Origin: Novosphingobium sp. | Lineage (GTDB): Bacteria > Pseudomonadota > Alphaproteobacteria > Sphingomonadales > Sphingomonadaceae | Assembly: GCF_027531025.1 (NCBI RefSeq) | Contig: NZ_JAPZQX010000003.1 | Span: 1-64,000 of the forward strand | Reading direction: 5' to 3' | DNA: 64,000 nt | Part shown: one piece after another, positions 1 through 8,409 of the stretch | Layout: the number at the start of each line of letters is the position of its first letter | How positions within the stretch are numbered: position 1 is the first letter of the stretch | Notes under the pieces: model-generated | The model's input: the letters and a program-made list of their open reading frames with translations, nothing else | Database searches by the model: none | Told to the model about the DNA's origin: nothing | Position numbers and translations under genes: made by a program

Positions 1-36
1 ATCGGCCTCCGGCCCCGGAAACGGCAACACCGCCAT
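1..36 (-). CDS. start of an unidentified leftward gene, cut by the window edge
   Basis: An ATG on the minus strand (complement of 34-36) opens a frame that runs off the window after 12 codons, encoding MAVLPFPGPEAD. A strong ribosome binding site, GGAGGG, lies 5 bases before the ATG, which is the main reason to call it. Too little is present to name a family. It lies downstream of and in the same orientation as the secreted esterase, but about 320 bases away, so it probably has its own promoter. Confidence 0.35.
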   Translation of the reverse strand, partial: MAVLPFPGPEAD

Positions 37-91
37 GGCTGCCCTCCGGTTCCGCTTCGCTTCACCTGCGGCCAGCCATGGCGCCGGAGGC
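5..91. repeat. imperfect two-step inverted repeat at the left edge
   Basis: Two nested pairs of arms are visible: GCCTCCGGC at 5-13 pairs with GCCGGAGGC at 83-91, and GCCATGGCTG at 32-41 pairs with CAGCCATGGC at 73-82. The left side carries an 18-base bulge. The inner left arm covers the start codon of the partial leftward gene and abuts its ribosome binding site. It could be an mRNA structure, an extragenic palindrome or the end of a mobile element; nothing here decides. Confidence 0.4.
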
Positions 92-358
92 AGTTTTACA
101 CTAACAAATAACACGGACCACTCGGTGGGGGCCGGTCAATCCTTACCTTGAAGACCACTTTATTCCGCGGCCTAAAGTACGGGGAATGCCCTGAATTTTG
201 GATGAACGAGACGCAGACTCAGCATCCTGCCGGATTACCGAGTAGCCTCGGGAATTCATGATCTTGGAAACAGTAAATATTTAATATCAATATTTTAAAT
301 GATGGTCAGGTGGCTAGAGTTTGCTGGCGCGTTATGTCTGACCAATAGCCGCGTTTCG
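92..358. other. AT-richer stretch without a recognisable gene
   Basis: No convincing coding frame was seen. The right part is distinctly AT-rich and contains AAATATT-N7-AATATTT at 275-295, a perfect 7-bp inverted repeat that could bind a protein or belong to a promoter for the leftward gene at the window edge. The frame opening at 299 is only the complement of the esterase gene. No function is assigned. Confidence 0.4.
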
Positions 359-1324
359 TCAGACACGCCTCGCCGCAAAGGCCTCCCGGTAGAAAGCCCA
401 ATGCTGGTCTCCCAAGGCAGTTATTACGCCCATCGGATCATGACCGATGCCTGGCAGCACGATCCATTCGTGTGGGATGCCCAGCCGAGCCAAGTGGTTG
501 TGAAAGTCACGGTTATTCTCAAAGGTCTCGTCCTGGTCTCCGATGACCAGGCGCAGGCGCGAACTGTTGGCAAGAATGGCAGCGTTCTGCTCTGCATAAC
601 GGCGCGGGCTGACCGCTCGGAAGCGGTCCTGCCCGCCGCCATAAACGTTGCGGAGGAGATCTATAGCCTGCATTTTGCTAGCGCGCGGCGTTCGTTCCAG
701 CGTCTCCTGCATCGGTCCAGCGCCCATCATCGATACATTCTGAAACAGTTCCGGGTAACGCAACCCGAAGCGTCCGGCTCCGTAGCCGCCCATACTGAAG
801 CCATCGAGTAATCGTCCCTCGCGAGTGGCTATCGTCCGCCAGTTCGCATCAATGTGGGGCCGGAGTTCGTGGACGATGATCGTCTCAAGCGGGGCCTTAC
901 CATTCGCCCAATCGACGTACATCCCCATCTGGAGGCCGTTGACGAAGACAATGAGAAAAGGCGGCACCTGCCGGGCGGCAATAGCCGCGTCGGCGAGTGC
1001 AGACAATCGCGAGATGCCTGAGACTCCGCCGCCTGAGCCGTGTAGCCAGTAAACAACAGGGAACCGTCGTGCCGGGTCGGCGATGTAGGCTGATGGAGTG
1101 TAGACGTGGAAGCTGACCTGCGTCCCTAAGGCCTGGCTAAAGAAGGTATGGAAGGAAAGGCCAGGACCGTCGATTTTGGGCGTTACCCACTGGTGCGATA
1201 GCGGAAGGTCCCTTTGTCTTATCGGTGGGTTGGGGCTTCCTTGCGCGGAGCTTCCTCCGAGAATACCGACAACCGAAGCCCCTAACGCCAGCAGATGCCT
1301 TCGCCGGTTCATCAAGATAGGCAC
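359..1324 (-). CDS. secreted esterase, esterase-D/PF00756-like alpha/beta hydrolase
   Basis: The product (321 aa) is an alpha/beta hydrolase of the putative-esterase family, predicted to cut ester bonds outside the cytoplasm. A basic N-terminus (NRRRH) and a hydrophobic Ala/Gly stretch ending near SSAQG form a signal peptide. The oxyanion-loop motif HGSGGG is present, the nucleophile motif GFSMGG gives Ser near 177, and an Asp (GDQDE, near 265) and a His (GIGHDP, near 295) complete the triad. I chose GTG at 1324 because AGGAGG lies 8 bases upstream; an ATG at 1312 is the alternative. The gene follows the RND pump genes on the same strand after a 372-base gap. The substrate is unknown. Confidence 0.75.
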   Translation of the reverse strand: MPILMNRRRHLLALGASVVGILGGSSAQGSPNPPIRQRDLPLSHQWVTPKIDGPGLSFHTFFSQALGTQVSFHVYTPSAYIADPARRFPVVYWLHGSGGGVSGISRLSALADAAIAARQVPPFLIVFVNGLQMGMYVDWANGKAPLETIIVHELRPHIDANWRTIATREGRLLDGFSMGGYGAGRFGLRYPELFQNVSMMGAGPMQETLERTPRASKMQAIDLLRNVYGGGQDRFRAVSPRRYAEQNAAILANSSRLRLVIGDQDETFENNRDFHNHLARLGIPHEWIVLPGIGHDPMGVITALGDQHWAFYREAFAARRV

Positions 1325-1696
1325 TCTAATTGCCTCCTGTTCCATCGGTCCATCATTTGCGTCACCAAGCGTTTGATGAACTGCGATATCAAAGACCGCT
1401 ACGGCGCAGCAGGGTTTGTGAGCCACCATTCAAGAATAGCGAGAAAAACTCTTTGCCGCCAATGATCCGGGTGGTTTCCATTTGCGCTGCCTGCGACATA
1501 TCCTCGATGGTGGCCAAGAAGCTACTTCCGAGCCAGTGCTACCGACTCCATCCAAGTCTCCACTCACGGTCAATAGCAGTCCTGCTATTCCTTTCGGGGT
1601 TTTCAGCAACGCAGGTGATGGGGCGCCTCGCAATCAAGCCCTGCTGGATAACTCGTCATGAAAAGACCTGAAAGCGCGCACGTTCCCCTAAACCTC
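1325..1696. other. intergenic stretch between RND permease gene and esterase gene
   Basis: These 372 bases hold no coding frame I can support. Short frames on both strands lack ribosome binding sites and recognisable sequence. The segment next to 1324 carries the esterase ribosome binding site. No clear terminator hairpin was found after the permease gene, so read-through into the esterase gene is possible. Confidence 0.5.
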
Positions 1697-4600
1697 TCAC
1701 GCATCGGGTTTGATGATCGGTCGGCCACGCACGAGCAGCAGGTACATCACCGGCGTGACGATCCGGCTCAGTAGGGTCGACGAGATCAGACCGCCGATGA
1801 TCACCCAGGCCAGCGGCGCGTAAAGGGGTGCACCGGACAGGGCAAGCGGCAGGAGGCCGCCAATTGCCGTAACCGAAGTCAGCAGCACCGGCAGGAAGCG
1901 GATTTCGCCCGCGCGCTCGATCGCCTCGCGCAGTTCCATGCCGCGCTCACGGAGCTGGGTGGTGAAGTCGACCAGCAGGATCGAGTTCTTGATCTCGATC
2001 CCGATCAGGGCGACGAAGCCGATGACGGCTAGAAAGCTCAGCGAATAGCCGGTCAGTAGCAGCGCGACGAGACCGCCGAACAGGCCTAGTGGGATCACCC
2101 CGGCGACGACGGTCACTTCGCGGAACCGGCCGAACTCGGCGACCAGGACGCCGAAAATCCCGAACACCGCCAGCAGGATCACGCCGCCGAGGCCGCCACT
2201 GCTGCGTGCCGAAGCCTCGGCCTCGCCGCCGATCGAGTAGCTGTAGCCGGGCGGGAAGGGCAGCTTGTCGACCTCGGCGAGGATCTGCGGCAGCAGTTTG
2301 GAGGGCAGTACCCCATCCTCGACCGCGGCGCTGACCGTATTGGCCCGCTGCAGCTTGTAGCGGTTGATCTGGGCCGGCGCTGAAACAAGCCGGGGCGAGG
2401 CGAGCTGCGAAAGTGGCACGCTCGCGCCATCGAGCGACGTGACATAGATCGAGCCCAGCGTGGAGACCGGCAGTTCGCGCTCCAGCGGCAAGCGCACCCG
2501 AACGGGATAGCTGTCACCCTCGGCATCCCGGAAAGCGGCCACGCGCTCGCCGCTGAGGGCCAGCCGCAAGGTCCGCCGCACGGCATCGGGCGGAACATTG
2601 AGCAGGCCCGCCTTGGCGGTATCGACGCCCAGGTCCAGATCGATCCGGTCAACCGCGAGCGGATCGACCACGTCGCGGGTCCCCTTCGTACGGCGCATGA
2701 TCGCCGCGACATCGGCCGACAGCGCCTTGATCGTGCCCAATTCCGGCCCGGTGATCCGCAGCGCCAGCGGCGCTTCAACCGGCGGCCCGTTGTCGAACTG
2801 AACCACCGTCACCCGCGCCGCCGGAAAGGCCGCCAGTTTGCGCCGCAAGGCCGCGATCTGGCCGGGCGTCCGGCGCGGGTCGAACTCGTCGATGGTGACG
2901 AAGATCTCGCCATAACGGGTGTCGAACTCGCGCGGGATGTTGTTGTAGAAGATCTGCGGATTGCCGCGCCCGGCGTTCTCCATCCGCGCGATCAGGCCGG
3001 GGAAGTCGGCAACCATCTCGGAGACCTCGCGCACGATCCGGTCGGTCTGGACCACGCTGCTGCCCTCGGGCGCTTCGACGCGGACCATAAAATAGGGCTG
3101 GTCGGCCTTTGGGAAGAGGCTGAAGCCGATGAGCGGCACCGTGGCGAACATGGCGACGCAGGCCGCCATCGCGCCCCAGAAGGTGCGGCGCGGATTATCC
3201 AGCGCCCAGTGCAGGATCGGGCGATAGAACCGTTCGATCCCGCCGTTCAGCGCCTTGAGGAAGCGGTTCCCTTCTGGCCCGTGCCCGCTTTTCAGAATCC
3301 TGCTCGCGAAGAACGGAACAATTGTCATTGAGACCAGCAGCGATGCCGATACGGTCGCCAGCACGGCCAGCGGCAGGCCGCGCACGAAATCGCCTGATCC
3401 CTCGGGCAGATTGGCCAGCGGCAGGAAGGCGAACAGCAGCACCCCGGTGGAACCCAGCACCGCCATGGCAATCTCTCGCGTGCCGTTTATCGCGGCCTCC
3501 TCGGGCGGGTCGCCATCACGGATGTGCCGCTCGATGTTTTCGACCACCACGATCGAATCGTCCACCAGCAAGCCAAGCGAGATGATGAAGCCGGAAATGC
3601 TGATCTGGTTGAGTGAGTAGCCCAACTGGAACAGCACCAGCACCCCGATCGCCAGGGACAGCGGGATCGAGATCATGACCACGAAGGAGGCGCGCGTCCC
3701 CAGTGGCAAGAGCGTGACGAGCACCAATGCCAGGGCAATGGCAAAGTCAGTCGTCAGCTGGCCAAGCCGCCGTTCGATATCGCGGCTTTGGTCAAAGCCG
3801 GTTTCCAGCCGCATGTCGGGCGGCAGTTGCGGACGAAAAGCGGCCACTGCGACGTCGAGATCCTGGCGCAGCGTCGTGGCATCGACCCCGTCCTTCTGTT
3901 TTACCGAAACGAATACCGCGGGCTGGCCGTTGAAGCGGGTGACGTGGAGCTGCTCGGCCTCGGCCCAGCCGACCGTGGCGACATCACCAACCCGCACGAT
4001 GCGCCCGTCCCCGGCGCGCAGGACGATCGCGGCGATATCTTCTGGCCGACGATAGGCTCCGCCCGCATCGACGTTGAAGCGGCGTCCAGCGGATTGGACG
4101 GCACCACCGGGCAGGTCGATCCCGCCATTGGCGAGGGCACTCGCAACCAGAGCCGGCGGGATGCGCAGCTCCGCCAGCTTGCCCGGATCAAGCGCGACCC
4201 GCATTTCCGGTTCCGGGAGGCCCGAGATGACCGTGGCCCGGACCCCTGGCACGACGTTCAGCCGGTCGCGCAGATCGCCTGCATACTTTTCGACCCGCCG
4301 CCAGCTCGATCCGTCATGAACCAGCGCAAGCTGCAGGATCGAGGCCTCGGTCGTACGCGGCCGCCGAAAGTTGAGCGCCGCAATCCCGCCCGGAAGGCGG
4401 CTGCGGATCGCGTTGACTTCCCGGACGGTGCGATCCAGCGCGGTTTCGGCATCGGTGCCATAAATGAAGTTGACCACGATGACGGCCGAGCCGTCGCTGC
4501 TGGTCGAGGTGATCTCGCGGACATTGTCGAGGCCCTGCAACACGTCCTCGATCGGGCGGGCGACGGTCTCTTCCATTTCGGCGGCGTCCGCCCCGGGAAG

Positions 4601-4750
4601 CTGGACGGTGACGATCGTGGTTTCGATCGGAAAGTGCGGATCGACCGAACGCGGGATCGACAGGAAGGCGTTGAGGCCAAGGATCGCGAGCAGTAGGAAT
4701 CCGACCAGCGTGATCTGCCAGCGCCTGACTGCCAGGGCGGCGAGGTTCAC
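1697..4750 (-). CDS. RND efflux pump inner-membrane permease (AcrB/HAE1-like)
   Basis: The product (1017 aa) is a full-length resistance-nodulation-division permease that uses the proton gradient to export hydrophobic compounds. The N-terminal membrane helix is followed by a porter domain, a second membrane block beginning near residue 335, a second porter domain and a C-terminal block. The proton-relay residues are in place: the Asp pair in GLLVDDSIVVVEN (D397, D398) and the Lys in EIKNSILLVDF (K921). Translation starts at GTG 4750, overlapping the stop of the adaptor gene as GTGA, so the two are translationally coupled. No outer-membrane TolC-type channel gene is nearby, so the pump probably borrows one. 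The substrate is not predictable; metal-exporting RND proteins usually differ in the relay region. Confidence 0.93.
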   Translation of the reverse strand: MNLAALAVRRWQITLVGFLLLAILGLNAFLSIPRSVDPHFPIETTIVTVQLPGADAAEMEETVARPIEDVLQGLDNVREITSTSSDGSAVIVVNFIYGTDAETALDRTVREVNAIRSRLPGGIAALNFRRPRTTEASILQLALVHDGSSWRRVEKYAGDLRDRLNVVPGVRATVISGLPEPEMRVALDPGKLAELRIPPALVASALANGGIDLPGGAVQSAGRRFNVDAGGAYRRPEDIAAIVLRAGDGRIVRVGDVATVGWAEAEQLHVTRFNGQPAVFVSVKQKDGVDATTLRQDLDVAVAAFRPQLPPDMRLETGFDQSRDIERRLGQLTTDFAIALALVLVTLLPLGTRASFVVMISIPLSLAIGVLVLFQLGYSLNQISISGFIISLGLLVDDSIVVVENIERHIRDGDPPEEAAINGTREIAMAVLGSTGVLLFAFLPLANLPEGSGDFVRGLPLAVLATVSASLLVSMTIVPFFASRILKSGHGPEGNRFLKALNGGIERFYRPILHWALDNPRRTFWGAMAACVAMFATVPLIGFSLFPKADQPYFMVRVEAPEGSSVVQTDRIVREVSEMVADFPGLIARMENAGRGNPQIFYNNIPREFDTRYGEIFVTIDEFDPRRTPGQIAALRRKLAAFPAARVTVVQFDNGPPVEAPLALRITGPELGTIKALSADVAAIMRRTKGTRDVVDPLAVDRIDLDLGVDTAKAGLLNVPPDAVRRTLRLALSGERVAAFRDAEGDSYPVRVRLPLERELPVSTLGSIYVTSLDGASVPLSQLASPRLVSAPAQINRYKLQRANTVSAAVEDGVLPSKLLPQILAEVDKLPFPPGYSYSIGGEAEASARSSGGLGGVILLAVFGIFGVLVAEFGRFREVTVVAGVIPLGLFGGLVALLLTGYSLSFLAVIGFVALIGIEIKNSILLVDFTTQLRERGMELREAIERAGEIRFLPVLLTSVTAIGGLLPLALSGAPLYAPLAWVIIGGLISSTLLSRIVTPVMYLLLVRGRPIIKPDA

Positions 4751-5790
4751 TGGCGGCGCCTTTCGGGACGAACAGCCATTCCGTCCTGCAGTCGGTCCAG
4801 CGCGGCGATGGCCACCCAGTCGCCGGGTTTCAGGCCGGCAAGCACATTAACGCCGCCATCTTCGGCTTCGCCCAGCCGTACCTTGCGCAACCGGACCCGG
4901 TTCTGCGCATCGAGGACGTAGACAAATCCCTCGCCCGCGCGGGCGCCGAAGATGGCCAGTGGGGGAACCAGCAGGGATGTGGCGCCCCCGGCGGGTGGGC
5001 TGGCGGTGATCGATGCGCGTCCGATCAGGCCCGAGCGCAAGCGCGGATCGGGCGCCAACGCGATTTCGACCTGAAACGTTCCGGTGGCGCGGTCGGCCCG
5101 GCTGCCCAGTTCCAGCACAGATCCCGTCAGCGGTTCGCCATCAAGGGCCTCGAGCACGACGCGGGCGGGAGCTCCGCGCGCTAGCCGGACCGCCTCGCGG
5201 TCGCTCAGCGGCGCGCGCAGCACAAACCCGCTAGATGCCTGGCCGATGACCAGCACCGGCATGCCCTGCGCCACGATCTGGCCAGGTTCGGCGGGACGGG
5301 CCAGGACCACGCCATCGCCGCTGGCAACGATCCGTGCCGTATCGAGCGCGAAGCGCTGCGCCTTGACCGCCGCATCGGCGGACTGCGCGGCCGCCACCGC
5401 CGCTTCATAGCGGGGACGGGTAATCCAGCCCTTGTCCATCAGCGGCTCCAGCCGGCGCAGCTCCGCCCGGGCCCGGTTCTGCTCGGCAATCGCCGCATCG
5501 AGGCCTGAGCTGACCGGCGTCACGTCCAGCGTTGCCAACAATTGCCCACGGCGGACCGGATCGCCTTCATTCACCAGGATCCTGGCAATCCGCCCGCCCG
5601 AGGTGAAGGCAAGGGTGGTTTCCTCGCGCAAGGCAACGGTCCCGGCGGTTTCAACGGCATCGCCGGCATTGTCCGCACCGACTTGCGCGACCCGAACCGC
5701 GAGAGGCTCGGTTGCAGGGGTTGTTTCGGTCTTGTTCGAGCAGGCCATGACAAATGGCAGCAGCAGGACGGCCAGGAAGCGAAGCAGCAT
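4747..5790 (-). CDS. RND efflux periplasmic adaptor lipoprotein (membrane fusion protein)
   Basis: The product (347 aa) joins the RND permease to an outer-membrane channel. The N-terminus is a lipoprotein signal ending in the lipobox FVMAC (Cys17). The following order is typical of HlyD/AcrA adaptors: first lipoyl half (RILVNEGDPVRRGQLLATLD), a helical hairpin of about 60 residues, second lipoyl half (ARPAEPGQIVAQGMPV), then beta-barrel and membrane-proximal domains. It is the first gene of the pump operon and is divergent from the TetR gene across 64 bases. Confidence 0.9.
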   Translation of the reverse strand: MLLRFLAVLLLPFVMACSNKTETTPATEPLAVRVAQVGADNAGDAVETAGTVALREETTLAFTSGGRIARILVNEGDPVRRGQLLATLDVTPVSSGLDAAIAEQNRARAELRRLEPLMDKGWITRPRYEAAVAAAQSADAAVKAQRFALDTARIVASGDGVVLARPAEPGQIVAQGMPVLVIGQASSGFVLRAPLSDREAVRLARGAPARVVLEALDGEPLTGSVLELGSRADRATGTFQVEIALAPDPRLRSGLIGRASITASPPAGGATSLLVPPLAIFGARAGEGFVYVLDAQNRVRLRKVRLGEAEDGGVNVLAGLKPGDWVAIAALDRLQDGMAVRPERRRQ

Positions 5791-5826
5791 GTCGGAACCG
5801 GTCTGGGAGGGAGACGACGCTTGTAT

Positions 5827-5839
5827 ATAACAATGTTAT
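5827..5839. promoter_or_regulatory. palindromic operator candidate for the TetR regulator
   Basis: ATAACA-A-TGTTAT is a perfect 6-bp inverted repeat around one central base. It sits in the 64-base gap between the divergent pump and TetR genes, 15 bases before the TetR start codon. It overlaps TATAAC and TTATG sequences that could serve as -10 elements, which suits a repressor acting on both promoters. That TetR binds here is inferred from position and symmetry. Confidence 0.6.
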
Positions 5840-5854
5840 GCTTAATCAAGCGGC

Positions 5855-6481
5855 ATGTCTACCGATTCCAACAACCGCCAGCGGATTCTGGACGCGGCCC
5901 ATGCGATCTTTGCCGAAGCCGGGCTGGCGGGGCTGAGCGTTCGGGCCATTGCCGCGCGGGCGGGGCTATCCACGATCGGTGTTTACAGCCACTTCAAGGG
6001 CAAGCGCGGGATCCTGCTTGCGCTTTATGCCGATGGCTTCGCCCGGCTCGGCGATGCGGCCGACATCCCGGCCCAATCTGCCGGCGAGAGCGACCTCGTT
6101 GGGCTGCTGGTCAATCGCTACATCAATTTCCACCGCGACCACCGCGCTCATTACCAGCTCATGTTCGGGATGGACCGGAGCCAGCTTGGTGACAGCGGTA
6201 CGTTGGAGCCGATCGCCAAGGCCGCGATCGAGCGCCTTGCTGCCACATTGGGTCGGCTCTTGCCGCCGGACCAACCTGCAGACCTCGCCTTGGCCATGGC
6301 CTTTCGCGTATGGGTACTGATGCACGGTTATGTTACCTTAGGCGAGATGGCGCGATTCAGAATGATGGACGAGGCCGATTGGCGTGCTGAGGTTGTCGGT
6401 GCGGTATGCCAGCTTCTGGCCGGATTCAAAGTCGTTGGAATGGCTCAACCCAAGTCAGACTATGGGCCGTTATGCTATTAG
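5855..6481 (+). CDS. TetR family transcriptional regulator
   Basis: The product (208 aa) has the N-terminal TetR helix-turn-helix at about residues 5-50, with the consensus-like stretches IFAEAGLAGLSVRAIAARAG and IGVYSHFKGKRGILLALY. The C-terminal half is a ligand-sensing and dimerisation domain with a WHG-like region. The gene diverges from the RND pump genes and shares their 64-base control region, so it probably represses the pump. It overlaps the start of the downstream esterase gene by 10 bases, putting the esterase in the same transcript. The inducer is unknown. Confidence 0.88.
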   Translation: MSTDSNNRQRILDAAHAIFAEAGLAGLSVRAIAARAGLSTIGVYSHFKGKRGILLALYADGFARLGDAADIPAQSAGESDLVGLLVNRYINFHRDHRAHYQLMFGMDRSQLGDSGTLEPIAKAAIERLAATLGRLLPPDQPADLALAMAFRVWVLMHGYVTLGEMARFRMMDEADWRAEVVGAVCQLLAGFKVVGMAQPKSDYGPLCY

Positions 6482-7374
6482 TCGGTGTCATAGCCATTTT
6501 TTCCGCATTAGCGCTCGCCTTCCACCCGGCTTACGCGCAAAATTCGCGCGAGATTTCGGTTGCAGTTGAAGGCACTCAACGACGTGCCGTTGTGGTCAAT
6601 GATCTTGGGCCTGGCCGCAATTCTCCTGTCGTGATCGTGCTGCATGGAGGCCAGGGAAGCGCGGATGCTCAGCGAGAGCGAAGCGGGTTTGATGGGCTCG
6701 CGGTCTTGGAGGGTTTCACCGTCGTCTACCCGGAAGGGACGGAATGGGCGCCGGGACGGCACGCATGGAACACAGGCTTCCTGATGCGTCGGCAGGTCGG
6801 TCAAGCCAATGATATTGCTTACCTTGATGCCCTGATCGACCTCCTCATCCGGGATCACGGTGCAGATCCCCGAAAGATCTTCATGACCGGCGGCTCAAAC
6901 GGAGCAATGATGACCTTGGTCTATGCCACCCAGCGCGCCGAGCGTTTGGCAGCTATCGCGCCAGTCGTGGGTGCGATGTTCAGCTTTGACACGAAGCCCA
7001 GCAGACCGCTGCCGATCATGCTCATCAACGGTGGGCAAGATAATGAGGTTCCCTCCGAAGGCGGCTTCAGCCGAAATCCGCTCGTTTCGCGCAATCAGGC
7101 GGCACCCTATAAGCCGTTGGCCGAAACGGTTCAGTTCTGGACCGCTGCTAACCGCTCACTGATGCCGCCTGTGATTACCCGAAGTGGGTCGGTGACCACG
7201 TCTGTTTATCGGGCCGCGCCAAATGGCGCTGTCACGATCTCAATAGTCGATGACGTTGGAGGCCATGGCTGGCCAGGGACGCGCGGTCGGCGACAGGGTA
7301 ACAATCCCATCCAGTCTTTTGACGGCGCTGAACGTGTTTGGGAGTTTTTCAAGACGCAGTCCGAAATACCTTGA
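6472..7374 (+). CDS. secreted PHB-depolymerase-like esterase (LpqC/Esterase_PHB type)
   Basis: The product (300 aa) belongs to the polyhydroxybutyrate depolymerase-like esterases, which include feruloyl and acetylxylan esterases. A signal peptide is clear (MLLVGVIAIFSALALAFHPA, then YAQ). Motifs are VIVLHGGQGS for the oxyanion hole, GGSNGAMM with the nucleophile Ser in a G-x-S-x-G setting, and GGHGWPGT near the C-terminus carrying the catalytic His; the last is typical of this family. I chose ATG 6472 because it places the signal peptide at the N-terminus; upstream in-frame codons would bury it. The 10-base overlap with tetR suggests co-transcription. It may hydrolyse an ester related to the pump's substrate, which is an inference. 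Confidence 0.78.
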   Translation: MLLVGVIAIFSALALAFHPAYAQNSREISVAVEGTQRRAVVVNDLGPGRNSPVVIVLHGGQGSADAQRERSGFDGLAVLEGFTVVYPEGTEWAPGRHAWNTGFLMRRQVGQANDIAYLDALIDLLIRDHGADPRKIFMTGGSNGAMMTLVYATQRAERLAAIAPVVGAMFSFDTKPSRPLPIMLINGGQDNEVPSEGGFSRNPLVSRNQAAPYKPLAETVQFWTAANRSLMPPVITRSGSVTTSVYRAAPNGAVTISIVDDVGGHGWPGTRGRRQGNNPIQSFDGAERVWEFFKTQSEIP

Positions 7375-7499
7375 AGGCGTACAATCGCGTTTTGGGCGGG
7401 AACATTTAAACATGTAATATCAATAGCATAATTGAAAGAGAGTTGGTTGGGAGACGCTCCCTCTCCAGCTTAAGTTATATCGAAAGCAACACGAGCCAG
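7375..7499. other. intergenic stretch up to the first IS6 element
   Basis: No gene is seen. The stretch contains TAATATCAATA at 7415-7425, an 11-mer that also occurs at 282-292 near the left edge, and an AT-rich segment around it. Confidence 0.4.
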
Positions 7500-8340
7500 G
7501 GTCCTGTCAGAGCAAATGCACCGCCTGACATGAGTTAAGACGCGGGGTAGGGCCGGTCGATGCCTCGTCCCCGCAAACCTGCCAGCCCGTTCCGCTATTT
7601 CAACTCCTCGCCCGAGGTGATCCGCCTTGTGGTGATGATGTATGTCAGGTTTCCCCTGAGCTTGCGGAACGTCGAGGACTTGCTGTTCGAGCGCGGGATC
7701 AACATCTGCCACGAGACCGTGCGCATGTGGTGGAACCGGTTCGGCCCGCTGTTCGCTGGTGACATCCGTCGGCAGCGCGTGAGCCGGGTGCGCGGCTTCC
7801 GGCAGTGGCGCTGGCATCTTGACGAGATGTACGTAAAGCTTGGTGGCGAGATGGTCTACCTGTGGCGCGCGGTCGATCAGGAGGGTGAGATCCTCGAGAG
7901 TTTCGTGACGAAGTCACGTGACAAGGCGGCTGCGCTGGCCTTCATGAAGAAGGCGCTAAGGCGTCATGGATCACCCGAGAGGATCACCACCGATGGCCTG
8001 CGCTCGTACAAGGCGGCGATGCATGAGCTTGGCAACGCGGACAAACAGGAGATCGGCCGCTGGGCCAATAACAGGGTCGAGAACAGCCACCTCTCGTTCC
8101 GACGACGGGAGCGGGCGATGCTCCGCTTCAGGCGGATGAAGTCGCCACAGAAGTTCGCCTCAGTCCACGCCAACGTGCACAACCACTTCAACCAGGAACG
8201 TCATCTCGTAGATCGACAGACTTACAAAGAACGCCGCTCGGTCGCTCTGGCCGAGTGGCAGAGCCTTATGGCCTGAGCCCTCGCACTCAAAGCCTCAGCT
8301 CCGCCAATCGGAGACACGCTGCGATTAGACTGACAGCACC
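7500..8340 (+). mobile_element. IS6-family insertion sequence, left copy
   Basis: The element is about 841 bp and holds one transposase gene. The left end reads GGTCCTGTCAGAGCAAAT. The right end, read inward on the complement, is GGTGCTGTCAGTCTAAT, giving an imperfect terminal inverted repeat around GGTNCTGTCAG. The left end also contains an internal inverted pair, TGTCAG and CTGACA, at 7505-7530. The 8-base flanks (CGAGCCAG left, GCCAGGTT right) do not match, so no target duplication is visible. Both copies share GCCA just outside the right end, so that boundary may be off by a few bases. Confidence 0.8.
7560..8276 (+). CDS. IS6-family transposase
   Basis: The product (238 aa) is a DDE transposase of normal IS6/IS26-family length and appears intact. 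The catalytic residues lie in HLDEMYVK (first Asp), ITTDGLRSY (second Asp) and NRVENSHLSFRRRERAM (Glu). The N-terminus has the typical helix-turn-helix region ending in LFERGINICHETVRMWW. It differs from the right-hand copy at about 40 of 238 positions by hand count, so the two are not a recent duplication. Confidence 0.92.
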   Translation: MPRPRKPASPFRYFNSSPEVIRLVVMMYVRFPLSLRNVEDLLFERGINICHETVRMWWNRFGPLFAGDIRRQRVSRVRGFRQWRWHLDEMYVKLGGEMVYLWRAVDQEGEILESFVTKSRDKAAALAFMKKALRRHGSPERITTDGLRSYKAAMHELGNADKQEIGRWANNRVENSHLSFRRRERAMLRFRRMKSPQKFASVHANVHNHFNQERHLVDRQTYKERRSVALAEWQSLMA

Positions 8341-8409
8341 GCCAGGTTGAACAACCCCCGGTAGCATCGCTGCACGGGTCGGCGGGGCCCTCGGTTGGCC
8401 CGATCGCTT

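Noticed and set aside
299-811. Frame of 170 codons at the left edge
   Set aside because: It is the complement of the esterase gene 3' half; no motif and no ribosome binding site.
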